64,000 nucleotides of DNA from Zizania palustris (taxonomy: Eukaryota > Streptophyta > Magnoliopsida > Poales > Poaceae). Positions 23,400 through 36,249 of the stretch are shown here, piece after piece. Within the stretch, counting starts at the first letter, position 1. Every line of letters begins with the position of its first letter. The stretch is taken from positions 17,861,294-17,925,293 of the forward strand of contig JAAALK010000284.1 in the NCBI GenBank assembly GCA_019279435.1. The letters are read 5' to 3'. Below the pieces are notes generated by a model that saw nothing but the letters and a program-made list of their open reading frames with translations, had not been told where the DNA came from and ran no database searches. A program made the translations under genes and the position numbers.

Positions 23400-26300
23400 T
23401 TTGTCCCCTTCTCCCCAAATCAAGCTATGTTACTTTTTTTATTCTTACGATGTTGTTTCCTTTTCTCGGGAACTGTTACATCATTAGCATCGCCAAGTAA
23501 ATAATCTGCTGGCGAGTCTAGCTCTACATTAAATGAATTTGACAATTCATCATCTTGGTAAAACTCATCGACCTCTCCAACCTCTAATTGATAAGAAACA
23601 TCACCAGGGGTCTTTAGACGTTCCCGAGGATTCACTTTGTACACTACTCACCAAGCACTTAGTTTTTCACATGGGTAAACCATATAATACACATGCTCGA
23701 CTTGGTGAGTAAGGACAAACTTATCGCAACCATGTAGTCGTTTCGTGTGTTTGACTTCAACCATCCCAAATTGGTTTTCTCGAGTACCATGTTTGGGGTC
23801 AAACCAATCACAATCGAAGAAGACTACTTTAAGCTCCTTATTCCCGGTAAAATTGTACTCGATTATATTTTTGATTATTCCATAATAATTAGTTTCGTGT
23901 CCTTGGGCATCAACGATCCTTGTAACAATTTCAGTATTAGTTGTTGCCTCTAGAGATCGAGGCGCTTAAAAATTGGTTGAACGGAAGCGGAAACCATTCA
24001 CATCATATCGACTGTAACTTTTAGAAGTAATACTTCCGTAAGAGAGTTGTCGCAAGTCTATATGTACATTGACGACGAGCACACACTACAATTCATACAT
24101 GTTTATAAGATAATTAACCTAATTGATAAAAAAACACGTGTCACAAAAGGTAAGGATTTACATGTTTTTTGAACCAAGTGAGGAAACTAGCCCCTCCATT
24201 TATTTCTTCTCGATGCAGCTTATCTAATTTCTTCTCCGTTGGTTGACGACCAGACGTCAAGTATTTCGAATCAAACATACTGTCATTGTCAACGGATATG
24301 TAAACAAATAAGCTATGAACCATCGTTAGTAAAATAGAAAACTAAAAAACATTCACTTACATGAAATATTGTTCCATCTCTTCCATATTTGAGTACATGT
24401 AGAGCAAGGTGTTGACACGAAAACGTGCCCCCGCACTTGGGTCAGTTTGATGATCCAAAAGTGTGCGGATACTTAGGGACAAGCCTAAGCATAACACAAC
24501 ACCAACGTCGCGTTCCGACTACCCTTAACCATGGTAAGGGGGGTGGAGTCACCAGGTAATCAGATCACACATAGATAATCCAATTAGCTGAAAGAAATAT
24601 ATTAAACAGAACAAATCAGCAAGCCGAGCGGAGCCTGGCTGATCCGAAGTGTACAGTGCGAAGGGTATCGCCGAAGGGTGCCTTCGGCGTCTGATGCAAA
24701 GGGTCCCGCCTGAAGGGTTCTTTCGGCGTTTGGATTGATCTGGCCGAAGACTGGCTCCGAACAGATCTTGACGCGACAATCACCTCCGGACAGCGGGGTT
24801 CGGCGCGAAGTCTCTAACACGATAAACTAACTCAAATGCAATGTGAGGGCGTGACTTCGTCTAACGCGGGGTATGAGCATGGCGAAGCCTGTCGTGATGA
24901 AGCCTGTTGCGAAGCATGTTGACGTGCGGGATTTGATCAAACCGACAACAACGTGATGGTCCGGCACGGGTAGTCGAAGCAATAGTCTCGCCGAGGGGTG
25001 CTCTGGCAGCCTCCGAAACCAACCTCTTGGCTCCGAACACCTCTGGCGAAGGGGCTCCGAGAGTGTAAACCTGCAACAGAACAGATATCATGTACCAATT
25101 CGGCCTAAGGACCGAATTCTGCTAAGTGTTGCACTAGAGGGCGAAGGTAGCAATCTGTTATGCAGATTAGCGAATACTTCACAGGCGAAGTAACAAGGAG
25201 ATAGCAATCTATTACGTAGATTAACAGATACTTCACAAGAGAAGTAACAAGGATTACTACTGTTCTGAAGTGGCCGTCGGAGGGCTTCCAAGGAAACCCA
25301 TGAAGATTGCAGAAAAGTAAAGGTATGGTTCAAAGCTAGGGCTTTGTGTTGATTTGTGTTGGGGGAGTCAATGAACCGGCCTCACCCCTATATTTATAGA
25401 GGCTATACTTCTAATCTCTAAGTTTAATCTAATAGGATTCATCTTAATCACGCGTAGGGATAAAATTAACTAGAATCAGACTCAACTCTATCTCCTGAAC
25501 TCAGCCCGAAGTGGGCCTTCGGCCAGGTCCGCCGAAACCTGCTCCTTGGGCCAAAGCTTCGGCGAGGTAGGCCTCCGAAGGCCTTCGGGCCGAAGGTATC
25601 AGGCTTGCTAGAAGCTTCCGAAGCCCATAGCTTGATGGGCCTTCGACCCTGTAGGGCTTCGGCCCAGTCCAGGACATGTGTATTTTCGGCCCAAATTACC
25701 AAAATTGATATTTTGACAATCTTTACCACTAATGTCATTTTTTGCTATCAACACAAGGCATATGTACGTTCTTCCTGAGTTGCATAATATGTCGTGGAGA
25801 TACAAATAGTTATGCCCCTCCACTGAAAAATTTGAAGGTCACTACATGGATTGTCTTCATCCACATGGTACCGCATAGTAGGTGTGTTGACATTGTGATG
25901 CTCAACGAAGTATACACTAGTGAAGTACAATATCTCTTTCAATTTAAATTCTTCCGTGATGCAATCTTCAACTCTAGCCTTATTATTAACCATCGCCCTA
26001 AGCTTCTTTAGGGACCTTTCAATGCGATACATCCACCTATATTGCACAGGGCCACCTACTTTAGCTTCATATGGAAGATGAACCGGTAAATATTTCATTG
26101 GATTGAAGAATCTTGGAGAGAATATTTTTTTCCAATTTACATAAAGCACTGGCGTCTTTTTCTCCAACTTCTCCATCATCTCTTTCTTAATTTCTTTAGC
26201 ACAAAGTTGTCTATAAAAATGGCTCAGCTCAGCTAACGCCTTCCACACATCATCATTCAAATACCCACGAAACATTACAGGAAGGAGTATTTCCATTATT

Positions 26301-28252
26301 ATGTGGTAATCGTGACTTTTCAATCCATTTAACTTCCTTGTCTTCAAATTCATAGCTCTTCTAAATTCTGTGATGTAACCATCTGGGAATTTCAATTTTT
26401 CAACTACCTTATTACTCGTTTCTTTTCTTTAGGTTTTATACAAAATGGAGCACGTGTCTTGTCATCACTATTTGTCAACTCAAGAGTTGATCAATTACAA
26501 ATATAAGCTAAATCTATTCTTTCCTTTAGATTATCTTTTGTCCTGTCCGCAAAATCTATGCATGTGCTTATAATGCTTTCACCAACATTACGTTCCTAAT
26601 GCATGACGTCAATGTGGTGCATCAGAATCAGTTATTTGACATACGACAGTTCCCATAAACCACATATGTGGGACCAGTTATGTTCGGTTCCGAATCATAC
26701 AAATTCATCCCCATTTTCATTAAGGACCAACTAATTCAGCATATCAACGATCTCTGGACAACTTAAATGCCTTGGCGGTCATTTTATGACAACATTGTCT
26801 TTCTTGAAAGTGTTCCTCTGCAACCTAAATGGGTGATTCATGGGCAAAAAAACATCTATGACAATCAAAGTTACAAATCTTTCCCCCGAAGTTAAGACAG
26901 AAACAATTTGTATCCTTACCACATATCGGACATGTGAGCCTTCTATGACAACTCCAACCAGAAAAAATACCGTACGCCATAAAATCATGGACCGACCACA
27001 TATACGCAACTCGAAGATTGAATTTTTGCTTTTGATCATAGTCATATGCTTCAACTCATTTCCAAAATTGTTTCATCTTTTCAATTAAGAGCTTCAACAT
27101 CACGTTGAGGCGTGTTCCAGGATGCTCTAGACTAGGTATAAGGAGACACATGAACATAAATTCATATTTCTTGCAAAGTGAAGGTGGAAGGTTGTATAGA
27201 ATAACAAAGACATGCCAACAAGAGTACGACTGACACAATTACGTTGAAAGGCATGAATCCATCTGTTGCCAACCCGGTGCGAACATTCCTCGCATCCCTA
27301 GTGAAGTCTGTGTCAAAATCATCTAGAGCCTACCATTCATTACCATCATATGAGTGCACCATTACTTGGTCGTTCTCATGTACACCTTCCTTATGCCATC
27401 TCACATGCCTAGCAATTTTCTTTGAGAGAAATAATCATTTCACCTGAGGTGTAAGAGACATGTAACGAAGTTGCTTATGAGAGACCTCTGTCGTCACCTT
27501 TTCACCGTCTTCATTTACGACTTCTATGAACCGTGATTTACCACATTTTAAGCACTACATCTTATTCTTATGTTCTTTCCAGAAAAACATGCAGTTATCT
27601 TGGCACACATCAATCTTCTCATACTCCATACCGAGAGCAGAAAGCATTTTTTTGACTAGTACATGTCTTTCAACATCTTATGGTTCATAGGAAGGGCATC
27701 ACTGATCAGATTCACGAGCTCCTTGTAACAATTGTTGGAGAATGAAAACTTTGACTTAATGGCCATAAGACGGGTCACAAAAGTAAGGACGCTTACTGTG
27801 GTGTGCTCATTCAACGGCTCTTCTAAAACTCTAAGGACGTCGAAAAACTTTTGAACCTTCAGTGTAGGAGGATCCTCAAGGTTTGTTTCAAACTTTGGTC
27901 GTATAGCATCAATCATCTAATACATCCTATCGTCAGTCGTGCTATCATATTTTTCCACTACTAATACCATTTTTTCACGAATTGTCTCGCCATGGTGCAC
28001 CCATACTTCACAACCTGGCAAGAAACTACACATGGAAATGTGAAGTGACAACATCCTCTTATCTTGCCAAAGAGAATTTCTGCACATCATGCATGGGCAC
28101 CTCACGCCACTTTCCTTTGTCAAAGCGAATGCACAATCAATAAATTTCTTAGTGTTGATCATCCACTCCTTCGAGTGAGATCCACTTTTATTCCAACCAC
28201 TATACATCCACCGTCGGTCCTCAGCCATTCTAGAGACATAACATTCATTCAA
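23400..28252 (-). pseudogene. TNPD-type transposase of CACTA element 1 (decayed, split by a solo LTR)
   Basis: Starting near 28,252 (MNECYVSRMAEDRRWMYSGW), minus-strand pieces follow the order of the intact-order copy in element 2. First is the transposase-associated N-terminal domain. Then come broken Transposase_21 pieces (27,916-26,779), and a DUF4218-type block at 26,395-25,748 still open for 215 codons. After these come the small exon FDSKYLTSGRQPTEKKLDKL (about 24,290-24,170) and the DUF4216-type C-terminus (about 24,090-23,400). Many stops and frameshifts are present; for example, the codon before LKLKFPDGY reads TAG near 26,402. A solo LTR at 24,410-25,753 interrupts the end of the DUF4218 exon. 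Confidence 0.85.
24405..25758 (-). mobile_element. Solo LTR of a gypsy-type element, target duplication CAAGG
   Basis: The LTR occupies 24,410-25,753 (1,344 bp). It begins TGTTGACACGAAAACGTG and ends TTTTTTGCTATCAACA, the inverted terminal match being TGTTGA/TCAACA. Identical 5-bp repeats CAAGG flank it (24,405-24,409 and 25,754-25,758). The uninterrupted host sequence (AGAGCAAGGCATTTGTTCG) can be read at 45,152-45,170 in CACTA element 2, which confirms the insertion point. The strand is assigned from the related copy with coding remnants. A single LTR without internal sequence indicates LTR-LTR recombination. Confidence 0.93.
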
Positions 28253-28274
28253 TCAAGAATGCATCATAAGTACT

Positions 28275-31200
28275 TGTTGACACAAAAGTGTGCCCCCGCA
28301 CTTGGGTCAGTTCGATGATCCAAAAGTGTGCGGATACTTAGAGACAAGCCTAAGCGTAACACAACACTGACATCACGTTCCGACTACCCTTAACAGTGGC
28401 AAGGGGGTGGAGTCGCCAGGTAATCAAATCACACAGAAATAGTCCAATTAGCCGAAAGAAATATATTAGATAAAATAAACCAGTAAGCCGAATGAATCCT
28501 AACTGATTCGAAGTGTGTTGTGCGAAGTGGTTCACCAAAGGTAGTCTTTGGCGTATGGTGCGAAGGGCCTCGCCGAAGGTAGTCTTCGACGTTCAAACTG
28601 ATCTGGCTGAAGGAAGGATCCGAACAGATCTTGATGCGAAATCACCTCCGAACAGCGGGTTCAGTGCGAAGTCTCTGACACGGCAAAATATCCCAAATGA
28701 AATGCACTGGCGTGACTTCGTCTGACATGAGGTACAAACATGGCGAAGCCTGATGTGACGAAGTCTGCTGCGGAGCGTGCTGGCTCGCTGAGGAGCCATG
28801 TTGAAGAGCATGGGCCTCATGGCTCCATATGTGATGAGTGATTGTCAACGGAAGTCAAAGAGGACACGAAGAGAAGAGAAGACATGCTGTGTCTGGGCCG
28901 CATGTGACTCAGGTAAACGGGCAGCGAGCGACTGTCGGGCAGAGGGGCCGTGAAGTTGGGTTGGCCCAATCCGGGTACATGGGCTAGGAGCAGCATAGGA
29001 TCCACTGGTCTGTTGACCGGGATTGACTCAGGTACACGGGTGGCGAGCGATTGCCGGGCTGATGGAGCCGCGGAATCGAGCCAGCCCAATCCGGGTAGCC
29101 GGTGCGAAGACAGTGGACGCTTTGTCAGTTTTGACACAAAACTGACCGCTGATCTCGGATCTGACTGTTTTGAGGTGAAGCCGTAGCTGCTACGAAAGCT
29201 CCACTTCAGGATAAGTCATCTGTATTTAGGAGTTTACTATTTTGCCTTTAGGCCCACAGTCTGTCAGTCGAGTCTGTAAAAATATCCTAAGGGCCTTTTG
29301 GTCTTTTCCATTTTATTTCAGCGTCTGTAAAAACCCTAAGGGTCTTTTGGTATTTTTCCTAGGCTATTGGGCTACCTATAAATAGGGCCCCAATCCCTAG
29401 GGTTAGGGTTACCCATTCTGAAATCAAGTTTATTCCCACAAAAGATTGGGTCACTTTTTGGCTTTTCCCTGTTCGTTTTCGCGTGTGCGCCGCCACTGTT
29501 CGTCACGGGTTCATCAAGATTAGCTTCTCTGGCTGATAGAGAAATCTCTGCATTAGGTTCTATTATTCCTCTCTCAGCCATTGAACGTCACGCTGTGAAT
29601 ATATTTCTTGGTCGCCTCGTTTTGCGTTCCTAGCTTGTTTTATCTGTGTGCGACAGGGTAGTTCTGATATTGTGGTTTTCCTGCCATTTGTTCTTTTTAT
29701 ATTCTTTGCGCCTAGTTTAGTAGAGGCAAAGTGGCACCTAGGCCTCTAGCCTTCTGGTCCGAGCACAGCTAGCCAGCAGGCTATGCGGCTAGAAGTATCC
29801 AGCAGTAGGCCGGAGCTAGCTTGCGCCAGCTCAATTTGCTAGCGTTTGCGTGCAGTAGTTTGTTCTTTGCTCCCGAGACGCACAATGCACGGTATCAGCC
29901 TCTAGTATTTGATAGTATATTTCTCGTTTTATGAGCATAGCTATAGTTTGCTGGCTGTCATGTGTCAGGCAAGAAAAATTCAAAGGAGTACTTGAGTATC
30001 TTGCTGATCTTTCTCTCTGTGCTTCGTGCAGTACACAATTTTTTCCTCTGAGCCATTTTCTCCGGTTGTGAGTTGTTTATTCTGTAGCTGCTGCCAGCAT
30101 GTGCATGGCATGGCTAGCGCAACTAGCGTGCAGCTAGCTCTTGCTTTTGAGTCTTGCAACGGTCACAGTAGCTCCTTCACATAGGAAAACATGTACAGAG
30201 TTGTTTTGTTTTGGTGAACTCAGCGAAGTCTGCAAGAGGCACTTCGGAGGTTTGGCTTCGAGTGTCCTTGTGAAGGTGTCAGTCCGTAGGTCTTGCATGG
30301 GAAGACGAACTCTGTTGTCAGCCAACTCAGCTGGTCTTCACCGAAGATATCGAAGCATACACGGTTCGGTCTGTTTCAGTTGGATTCGGAGTACGTAGCG
30401 AAGGTTCTTTTAAAGCCTCGTTTTTTGTGTAACTTCAGGCTTAATAGGCTTCGACAAGTTTCGAAGTATGCTCATTTCGAAGTCTGCAGTAAGTCTTCTG
30501 TGATCTCCGAAGCCTGCATGTTTCGAAGGCTGTAGTGAGGCTTCGAGCAACTGCTTCGAATTTTTTTGACAGACTTCAAACCAAACGTAATTTTCGAACA
30601 GTGACTGTTTCTCCTCGTTTTACATGTACCTCAACCTATTGCATGTGATAATTATTTTAATTTCATGTGGAGTGCTTATGTTTTGAATGATCTGTTAATC
30701 TGCCTTGGAACACTATGTTGGTGTCTTTTCAACTAGGACATCAGTTGTTTTTAGGGTAGATTATTTTAAGCACCTGTGTTCTGTTTCGTTTCTACTGGTT
30801 GTTTATTGAGGTGCATTGGGAATTGGGAGAAGGCCATTTGATTCGAAAGAATTTTTAAGGCACCCATTCACCCCCCTCTGGTCGCTACTTTCGGTCCTAC
30901 ACTCACGGGACTTGGTCAAATAGACAAGAGCGTTACGGCCCAGCATGGGTAGTCGAAGAAGTATTTCCATCGAAGGGTATTTTGATGGCCTCTAAAACCA
31001 GCTTCCTGGCTTCGAACACCTCTAGCAACGGGACTCAGAGGGTGAAAACCTGCAAACAGAATAGGAATCAAGTGCCAATTCGGCCTGGGGACCAAATCTG
31101 CTAAGTGTTGCAGTAGAAGAATGAAGGTATCAATATGTTACGTAGATTAATGGACACTTCACAGGCGAATTAACAAGGCGATAGCAATCTGTTACATAGA

Positions 31201-31744
31201 TTAACGGGTACTTCACAAGCGAAGTAACAAGTATTACCACTGTTTCTACATGGCTGGTGGAGGGCTTCCAAGCAAACCCACAAAGGTTGCAGAAAGGTAA
31301 ATAAAAAGTAAAGGTACGGTTCAAAACTAGGGCTTTGTGATTGATTTGTGTTGGGGGGTTAATGAAATGGACTCACCCCTATATTTATAGGGGCTAGTCT
31401 TCTAATCTCTAAGTTTAATTTGGTAGGATTCGGCCTAATCAAACTTTGGGATAAAATTAGCCAGAATCACACTCAAACTCTATCTCTGAAATCCAGCCCG
31501 AAGTGGGCCTTCGACAAGGCTTGCCGAAGCCTGCTCCTTGGGCTGAAGCTTCGGCGAGGAACGCTTCCGAAGGCCGTCGGGCCAAAGGTAGCAGGCCGCT
31601 AGAAGGCTTCCAAAGCCCAAGGATTAATGGGCCTTCGGCCCTATAGGGCTTCGTCCTGGTCCAAGACATGTGTATTTTCGGCCCAAATTACCAAAATTGA
31701 TATTTTTACAATCTTGACCATTACTGCCATTTTTTCTATCAACA
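28275..31744 (-). repeat. LTR copy B (3' LTR), split by a nested insertion
   Basis: It starts TGTTGACACAAAAGTGTG and ends TTTTTTCTATCAACA. Without the nested insertion it is about 1.35 kb, like the other two LTR copies. The purine-rich tract expected just before a 3' LTR is present on the minus strand (AAAAGGCAAGGGGCATG, next to 31,745), which fixes this as the 3' LTR of a minus-strand element. Confidence 0.88.
28784..30906. mobile_element. Nested insertion with LTR-like ends, probably a solo LTR (2,113 bp)
   Basis: Comparison with LTR copies A and C shows foreign DNA from 28,789 (TGAGGAGCC) to 30,901 (CGGTCCTACA). It is flanked by CTCGC (28,784-28,788) and CTCAC (30,902-30,906), a 5-bp duplication with one difference. 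The ends are TG...CA. A TATA-like box (CCTATAAATAGGGCC, about 29,373-29,387) lies about 0.6 kb in, on the plus strand. The plus-strand 3' end, with ATTCACCCCCCTCTGGTCGC then CGGTCCTACA, resembles LTR ends of grass Ty1-copia elements. It encodes no recognisable protein. It is probably a solo LTR; family assignment is tentative. Confidence 0.75.
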
Positions 31745-31830
31745 CATGCCCCTTGCCTTTTAGTGAACTAAGTGAACTAAAATCATAATGGGCTAAGGAC
31801 GATACCTTCCATATCGGCCTTTCGACACTT

Positions 31831-32105
31831 TCAAGCGCTTTGCCACACACTTGGGAAGTATTTCTTCAAATACCTGCCATTCAAGGCCCTTCGAAATCGC
31901 TCTCCTTGTAGAGACTCTAATAAATATGCATTACTTGGAGTGATTTTGTCTATTTTGAAGGGACCCTCCCAACTGGTCGACCATTTGCCAAATTTTGGGC
32001 TCTTAGTGCCTAAAGGTAAAATCGTCTTCCAAACCAAGTCACCAACTTGAAACAATTTTGGTTTAACTCTTTTGTTGTAGGCTCTAGCTACTCGCCTTTT
32101 GTCTC
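31831..32105 (-). pseudogene. Integrase C-terminal end of the gypsy element
   Basis: The minus-strand frame contains FQVGDLVWKTILP, KWSTSWEGPFKI and LNGRYLKKYFP, the typical C-terminal tail of plant Ty3/gypsy integrases. Immediately upstream the frame reads RRVARAYNKRVKPK. Reverse transcriptase, RNase H and the integrase core are missing. The tail is fused by deletion to the protease region near 32,095-32,105. Confidence 0.88.
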
Positions 32106-32600
32106 GAAACTCTCGCCGTTGAAGCCGTTGAGCATTAAATTAGTTTTCTTCAAGTCTTCCTCGCCCCTGCCAAGCTTCTTCAATAGAGAGTAAGTCATTA
32201 GGTTAACAGTGGCGCCACCGTCGACAAGCATTATGGAGATCGGTTTCCCATAATTGTGACCCCTGACGTAGAGAGGCATTAGGTGGCGAGCCGTATCTTC
32301 GGGTTTCTCAAAAATAGCATTGCGTGGACCGAGGTTTAACTAAGCGACCTCGGCCTCGTCTTGTGGTAGAGCGAACTCGGTGGGCAGCATGATGATATTG
32401 ATGTCCATTGCTTGAGGTGCGGGTCCCTCGGAGATGGGCATGTAGTCGTCGTCGAGCATGTCGTCGTCACTCGGACTGGGAGCCGGGTTGGTTATCTCAA
32501 CCGGATTGACCCTCCATACTTGTCTTGCAGCTGGCCGCCAAGGGCAGATCTCCTCAAAGATAGTGTCTCTTTCATCCTCGGCCTTTTTCTCGCGCATCTC
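32088..32600 (-). pseudogene. Aspartic protease region of the gypsy element
   Basis: The frame at 32,279-32,088 contains the retropepsin-like active-site motif VDGGATVNLM within GKPISIMLVDGGATVNLMTY. The upstream frame 32,597-32,340 (acidic, SDDDMLDDDYMP) is typical of the gag-protease linker of this plant gypsy group. A stop codon near 32,340 separates the two. After NGFNGESFETK the sequence jumps to the integrase tail, marking the deletion junction. Confidence 0.82.
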
Positions 32601-35342
32601 CTAATGCCCGTAGGCACTGTAGACACATTTTCTATGATTTGGACATGCCCGAAGGTGCCCAAGATGGTTGTGTCTTGGTACTAGGCGCCACCATTCTATT
32701 TTTGTGATTTTTGGCCGAAGGGGTACCACCCAGGTCGACCTTGCATGTTTCATAATCAGAGGATACTTCGCCGTAGACCCTGTCGGTCGGGCCGACCTTG
32801 TTAGGCCGATCGGACCGGGCTCCGGTGCTGGCCTCAGCTGGATCAGGGACTTACCTCTGCCGGGTTTTGGCGAGGGGGCCTTCGGGATTGGGACTTCCTG
32901 AGACCCTACTTTGACTATGATAGCTTCGAGCTCCATATCCTTTGTCTCTTCACGTCCATCTTCCTTGGCTCCGTCCTATGTGAGTCGATTCAGACGCACT
33001 ACGGATAGTCTGTGGACGATGTTTCCCTTTGCCGTGTCTGTTTGTCCCTGCCAGTTATAATACTCTGGAGGAAAACAAGGGACAACGTTATTTTGCGAAG
33101 GGTGCTCGGGCTGCGAGGTGAACGACGCCCACGGGGTCCCTGCCCAATTGTACGGTGGTGGCATCGGCAGCTCCAGTGGCTTCGCCCACTGCGAGCCGAA
33201 CCCACTGCCCGGATGGGGGCTCGGCCATGTAGAAGGGATTTTAGACCATATCAGCGAAGGGTCCTACCAGGCCGGAGGTATGTTTGGCCACTATGGGCCG
33301 AAGCCTCCCGCCGGCGGGTTCGTCTAGAGCGGAGTTGAGCTCGGCCGCTAGGGTCCGAAGCCAATATGCGGAGGGTTTGTCCACTATGGTCTGAAGTCAC
33401 CGCGCGGAGGGTTCGGCCACCGTGGTCCGAAGCCATCCTTCGACTGTTTTGGCCTCTTCGGCTGTCTTAGCCTTCTTGCGCGGGGGCCTATTTCCTTAGC
33501 TTTTTTTCTGATGTTTGTTCAACAACATCTGATATGTCACCTTAGGCTTCTTGCAAGCCATAGCCAAAGGAGACATGTTGACATTCTATTTCCATACTCC
33601 TACTTCAGGGTTTTTTGGTATGAGTGTGCGTGTTCGCGATTCTCCAATAATGACCGCTTTCCCTTTAGTTGACTCGGCCTTCTCTGGCCGAATCAGCACC
33701 CTCGTCTCGTTGAGGTCGACGGTGTTTACGGGAAAGGGGTCTTTGTCCAGCTTCATCTTTGGACTGGGGTCTATTTTCAATCGTCCTTCCTCTATGGCCG
33801 ATTGAACCTGTCGACGAAAAACATTGCAGTCGTTAGTGTAATGTGAATGCAAATCATGCCACTTACAGTAGGGGCATTTATTTAGCTCGTCGGCAGATGG
33901 AATGACTTGGCCTTTAGGCAACCTGAGAAGCTGGTTTTTCAAGAGGAAATCAAATATTTTATCGCACTTAGTTATATCAAATGAGTATTTGACTTTGCTA
34001 GGCTGACTCTTAGTGGGATTTGGCTGCAACTCGGAGCAGGTAACGGGTTTGCTCTTAGCATTCCAAACCCATTCGGCCGCATACATGTCAGCCGAATCTT
34101 CTTCCTCCGATTCTTCCTCGCCAGAGTGCTCCATAATGTGGACTTCAGCCCTAGGCTTGTTAAACATTTTAATAAACCTTTTATCCTTGGCCCGGCCTTC
34201 CTGGACCAGAGCCTGTTGTAGGACTTAGCTCACTTCCAAAAGGTTTTGGTTGTCTAATCTCTCTTTAATTTCAGAACGCAATCCGTTGAAAGCTAGATTC
34301 GCCAAATTCCTTTATGAAATATTAAGACTAAAACACTGGTTTCTAGTATCTCTAAAGCACTTGATGTACTCTAAGACACTCTCGCTAGATTTCTATCTAA
34401 CTGATGTCAAGTGTGATAGCCTATGTTCTGTCTCACCTATATAAAAATAGTCATGGAACTTTTGTCCAATTCAGCCCATGTTTGGACAGAGTTCAGCGGG
34501 AGCACCGAAAACCAAGTGAAAGCGGTGCCGGATAGTTAGAGAAAATAACCTAAGTTTTAAAGCATCTGACCCACTAGCTTCTCCACACTGTGCTAAAAAC
34601 CGACTGACATGCTCTAGTGTGGTTTTGTTACCCTCACCATCGAATTTAGTGAATTCAGTGGCTCTATAGCCGTGAGGGTAAGGTATCGTATCGAAATGGT
34701 CGGGGTACAACTTTCGGTAAACCCTAGCTCAACCCCTATGTACGAAGCCGGTGCACTCTCTAAATAGTGCGCGGATCCGCTCCTCAATGTCATCCTGACC
34801 CATTGCCTGTGCACGTCTCTCATGCGGGGGCACGACATGTGGCGGTATGTCGGTGTGTCGGCCGCGGGGGTCTTCCTCATGTGCCGGCTCTAGGTATGTG
34901 GCGTGCTCAGGCCTATGCGTTTGTGCGTACGGTGTAGGCAATACAGGAAGAACTGGCGCATGTGTAGGTGACGTGTAGTAAACAGGGTTAGCTTGGACAT
35001 GCGCATAGTGGCTTGTCTCGGCCATATATGTTGGGGCCAGAGACATGATGGTCTTGCCAGTACTACCGTCGGTTCTGCTATATATGATTTACTAGAGGTG
35101 CACTAGCAATTGGAGCTGGAGGAGCAGCCTCGGTAAAGCTGAACCTTCTAAGTGTCGCCTCTACTTGAGAGCTAACTGCCGAATCTAAACGGTTGGCTAG
35201 CGAAGCGCTAACAGCTTGATCTATTGATGCGGCTATTTTTTGCTCAATTTCTAAAGAAGACAACGAAGGGGATACTGGTGTTACCTGGGTCCGAGCGAGG
35301 TCGGGGACGTGGACTTCGAGCTTGATGAAGCCTGCACGCGTC
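32601..35342 (-). pseudogene. gag region of the gypsy element (decayed)
   Basis: The minus-strand fragments are a leader and coiled part near 35,362-35,078, a gag capsid block at about 34,710-34,471 (LRLFSLTIRHRFHLVF, compare the usual FPLSLxGxAxxWF), and a zinc-knuckle-like block at 34,167-33,586 (CPYCKWHDLHSHYTNDCNVF). Low-complexity GGF and YGP-type repeats lie at 33,000-33,480. Frameshifts and stops separate the fragments. The 5' part of the element beyond about 35,342 is lost. Confidence 0.78.
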
Positions 35343-36249
35343 TTGGTCATTCTCACGTACACCTTCCTTATGCCATCTCACATGCCTAGTGATTTTCTTT
35401 GAAATAAACAATCATTTCACCCGAGGTGTAAGAGGCATGTAACGAAGTTGCTTATGAGAGACCTTTGTCGTCACCTTTTCACCGTCTTCATTTACGACTT
35501 CTATGAACCATGGTTTACCACATTTTAAGCACTGCATCTCATTCTTATGTTCTTTCCAGAAAAACATGCAGTTATCTTGGCACACATCAATCTTCTCATA
35601 CTCCATACCGAGAGCAAAAATCATTTTTTGACTGGTACATGTCTTTTAGCATCTTATGGTTCATAGGAAGGGCATCACTGATCAAATTCACGAGCTCCTT
35701 GTAACAATTGTTGGAGAATGCAAACTTTGACTTAATGGCCATAAGACGGGTCACAAAAGCAAGGACACTTATTGTGGTGTGCTCATGCAACGGATCTTCT
35801 GAAGCTCTAAGGATGTCGAAAAACTTTTGAACCTCCGATGTAGGAGGATTCTCAAGGTTTGTTTCAAACTCCGGTCGTATAGCATCAATCATCTCATCCA
35901 TCCTATAGTCAGTCTTGCTATCATCTTTTTCCACTACTAATACCATTTTTCACGAATTGTCTCACCATGGTGCACCCATACTTCACAACCTGTCAAGAAA
36001 CCACACTTGCAAATGTGTGGTGACAAAGTTCTCTTATCTTGCCAAAGAGAATTTCTACACTTCATGCATGGGTACCTCACGTCACTTTCCTTTGTCAAAG
36101 CGAATGCATAGTCAATAAATTTCTCAGTGTTGATCATCCACTCCTTCGAGTGATCTCCACTTTTATTCCAACCACTATACATCCACTGTCGGTCCTCAAC
36201 CATTCTAGAGGCATAACATTCATTCAATCAAGAATGCAACATAAGTACT
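35343..36249 (-). pseudogene. Second copy of the CACTA transposase N-terminal region
   Basis: This roughly 900-bp segment repeats 27,366-28,274 in the same orientation, including the ATG (MNECYASRMVEDRQWMYSGW at 36,227), the transposase-associated domain and the region up to KVTTKVSHKQLRYMPLTPRV, and ends in GTACT next to LTR copy C. It differs from the first copy at scattered positions. At several sites it keeps the state found in CACTA element 2 (for example CACGTACACC and CCCGAGGTG), so the two copies have diverged independently. Confidence 0.88.

Noticed and set aside
29380..29412. Telomere-like words (CCCTAGGGTTAGGGTTACCC)
   Set aside because: Only two to three units, inside the nested LTR-like insertion just after its TATA box; not a telomeric array.
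33012..33436. Overlapping open frames on both strands (GGF/YGP-rich)
   Set aside because: Low-complexity gag region of a decayed gypsy element.
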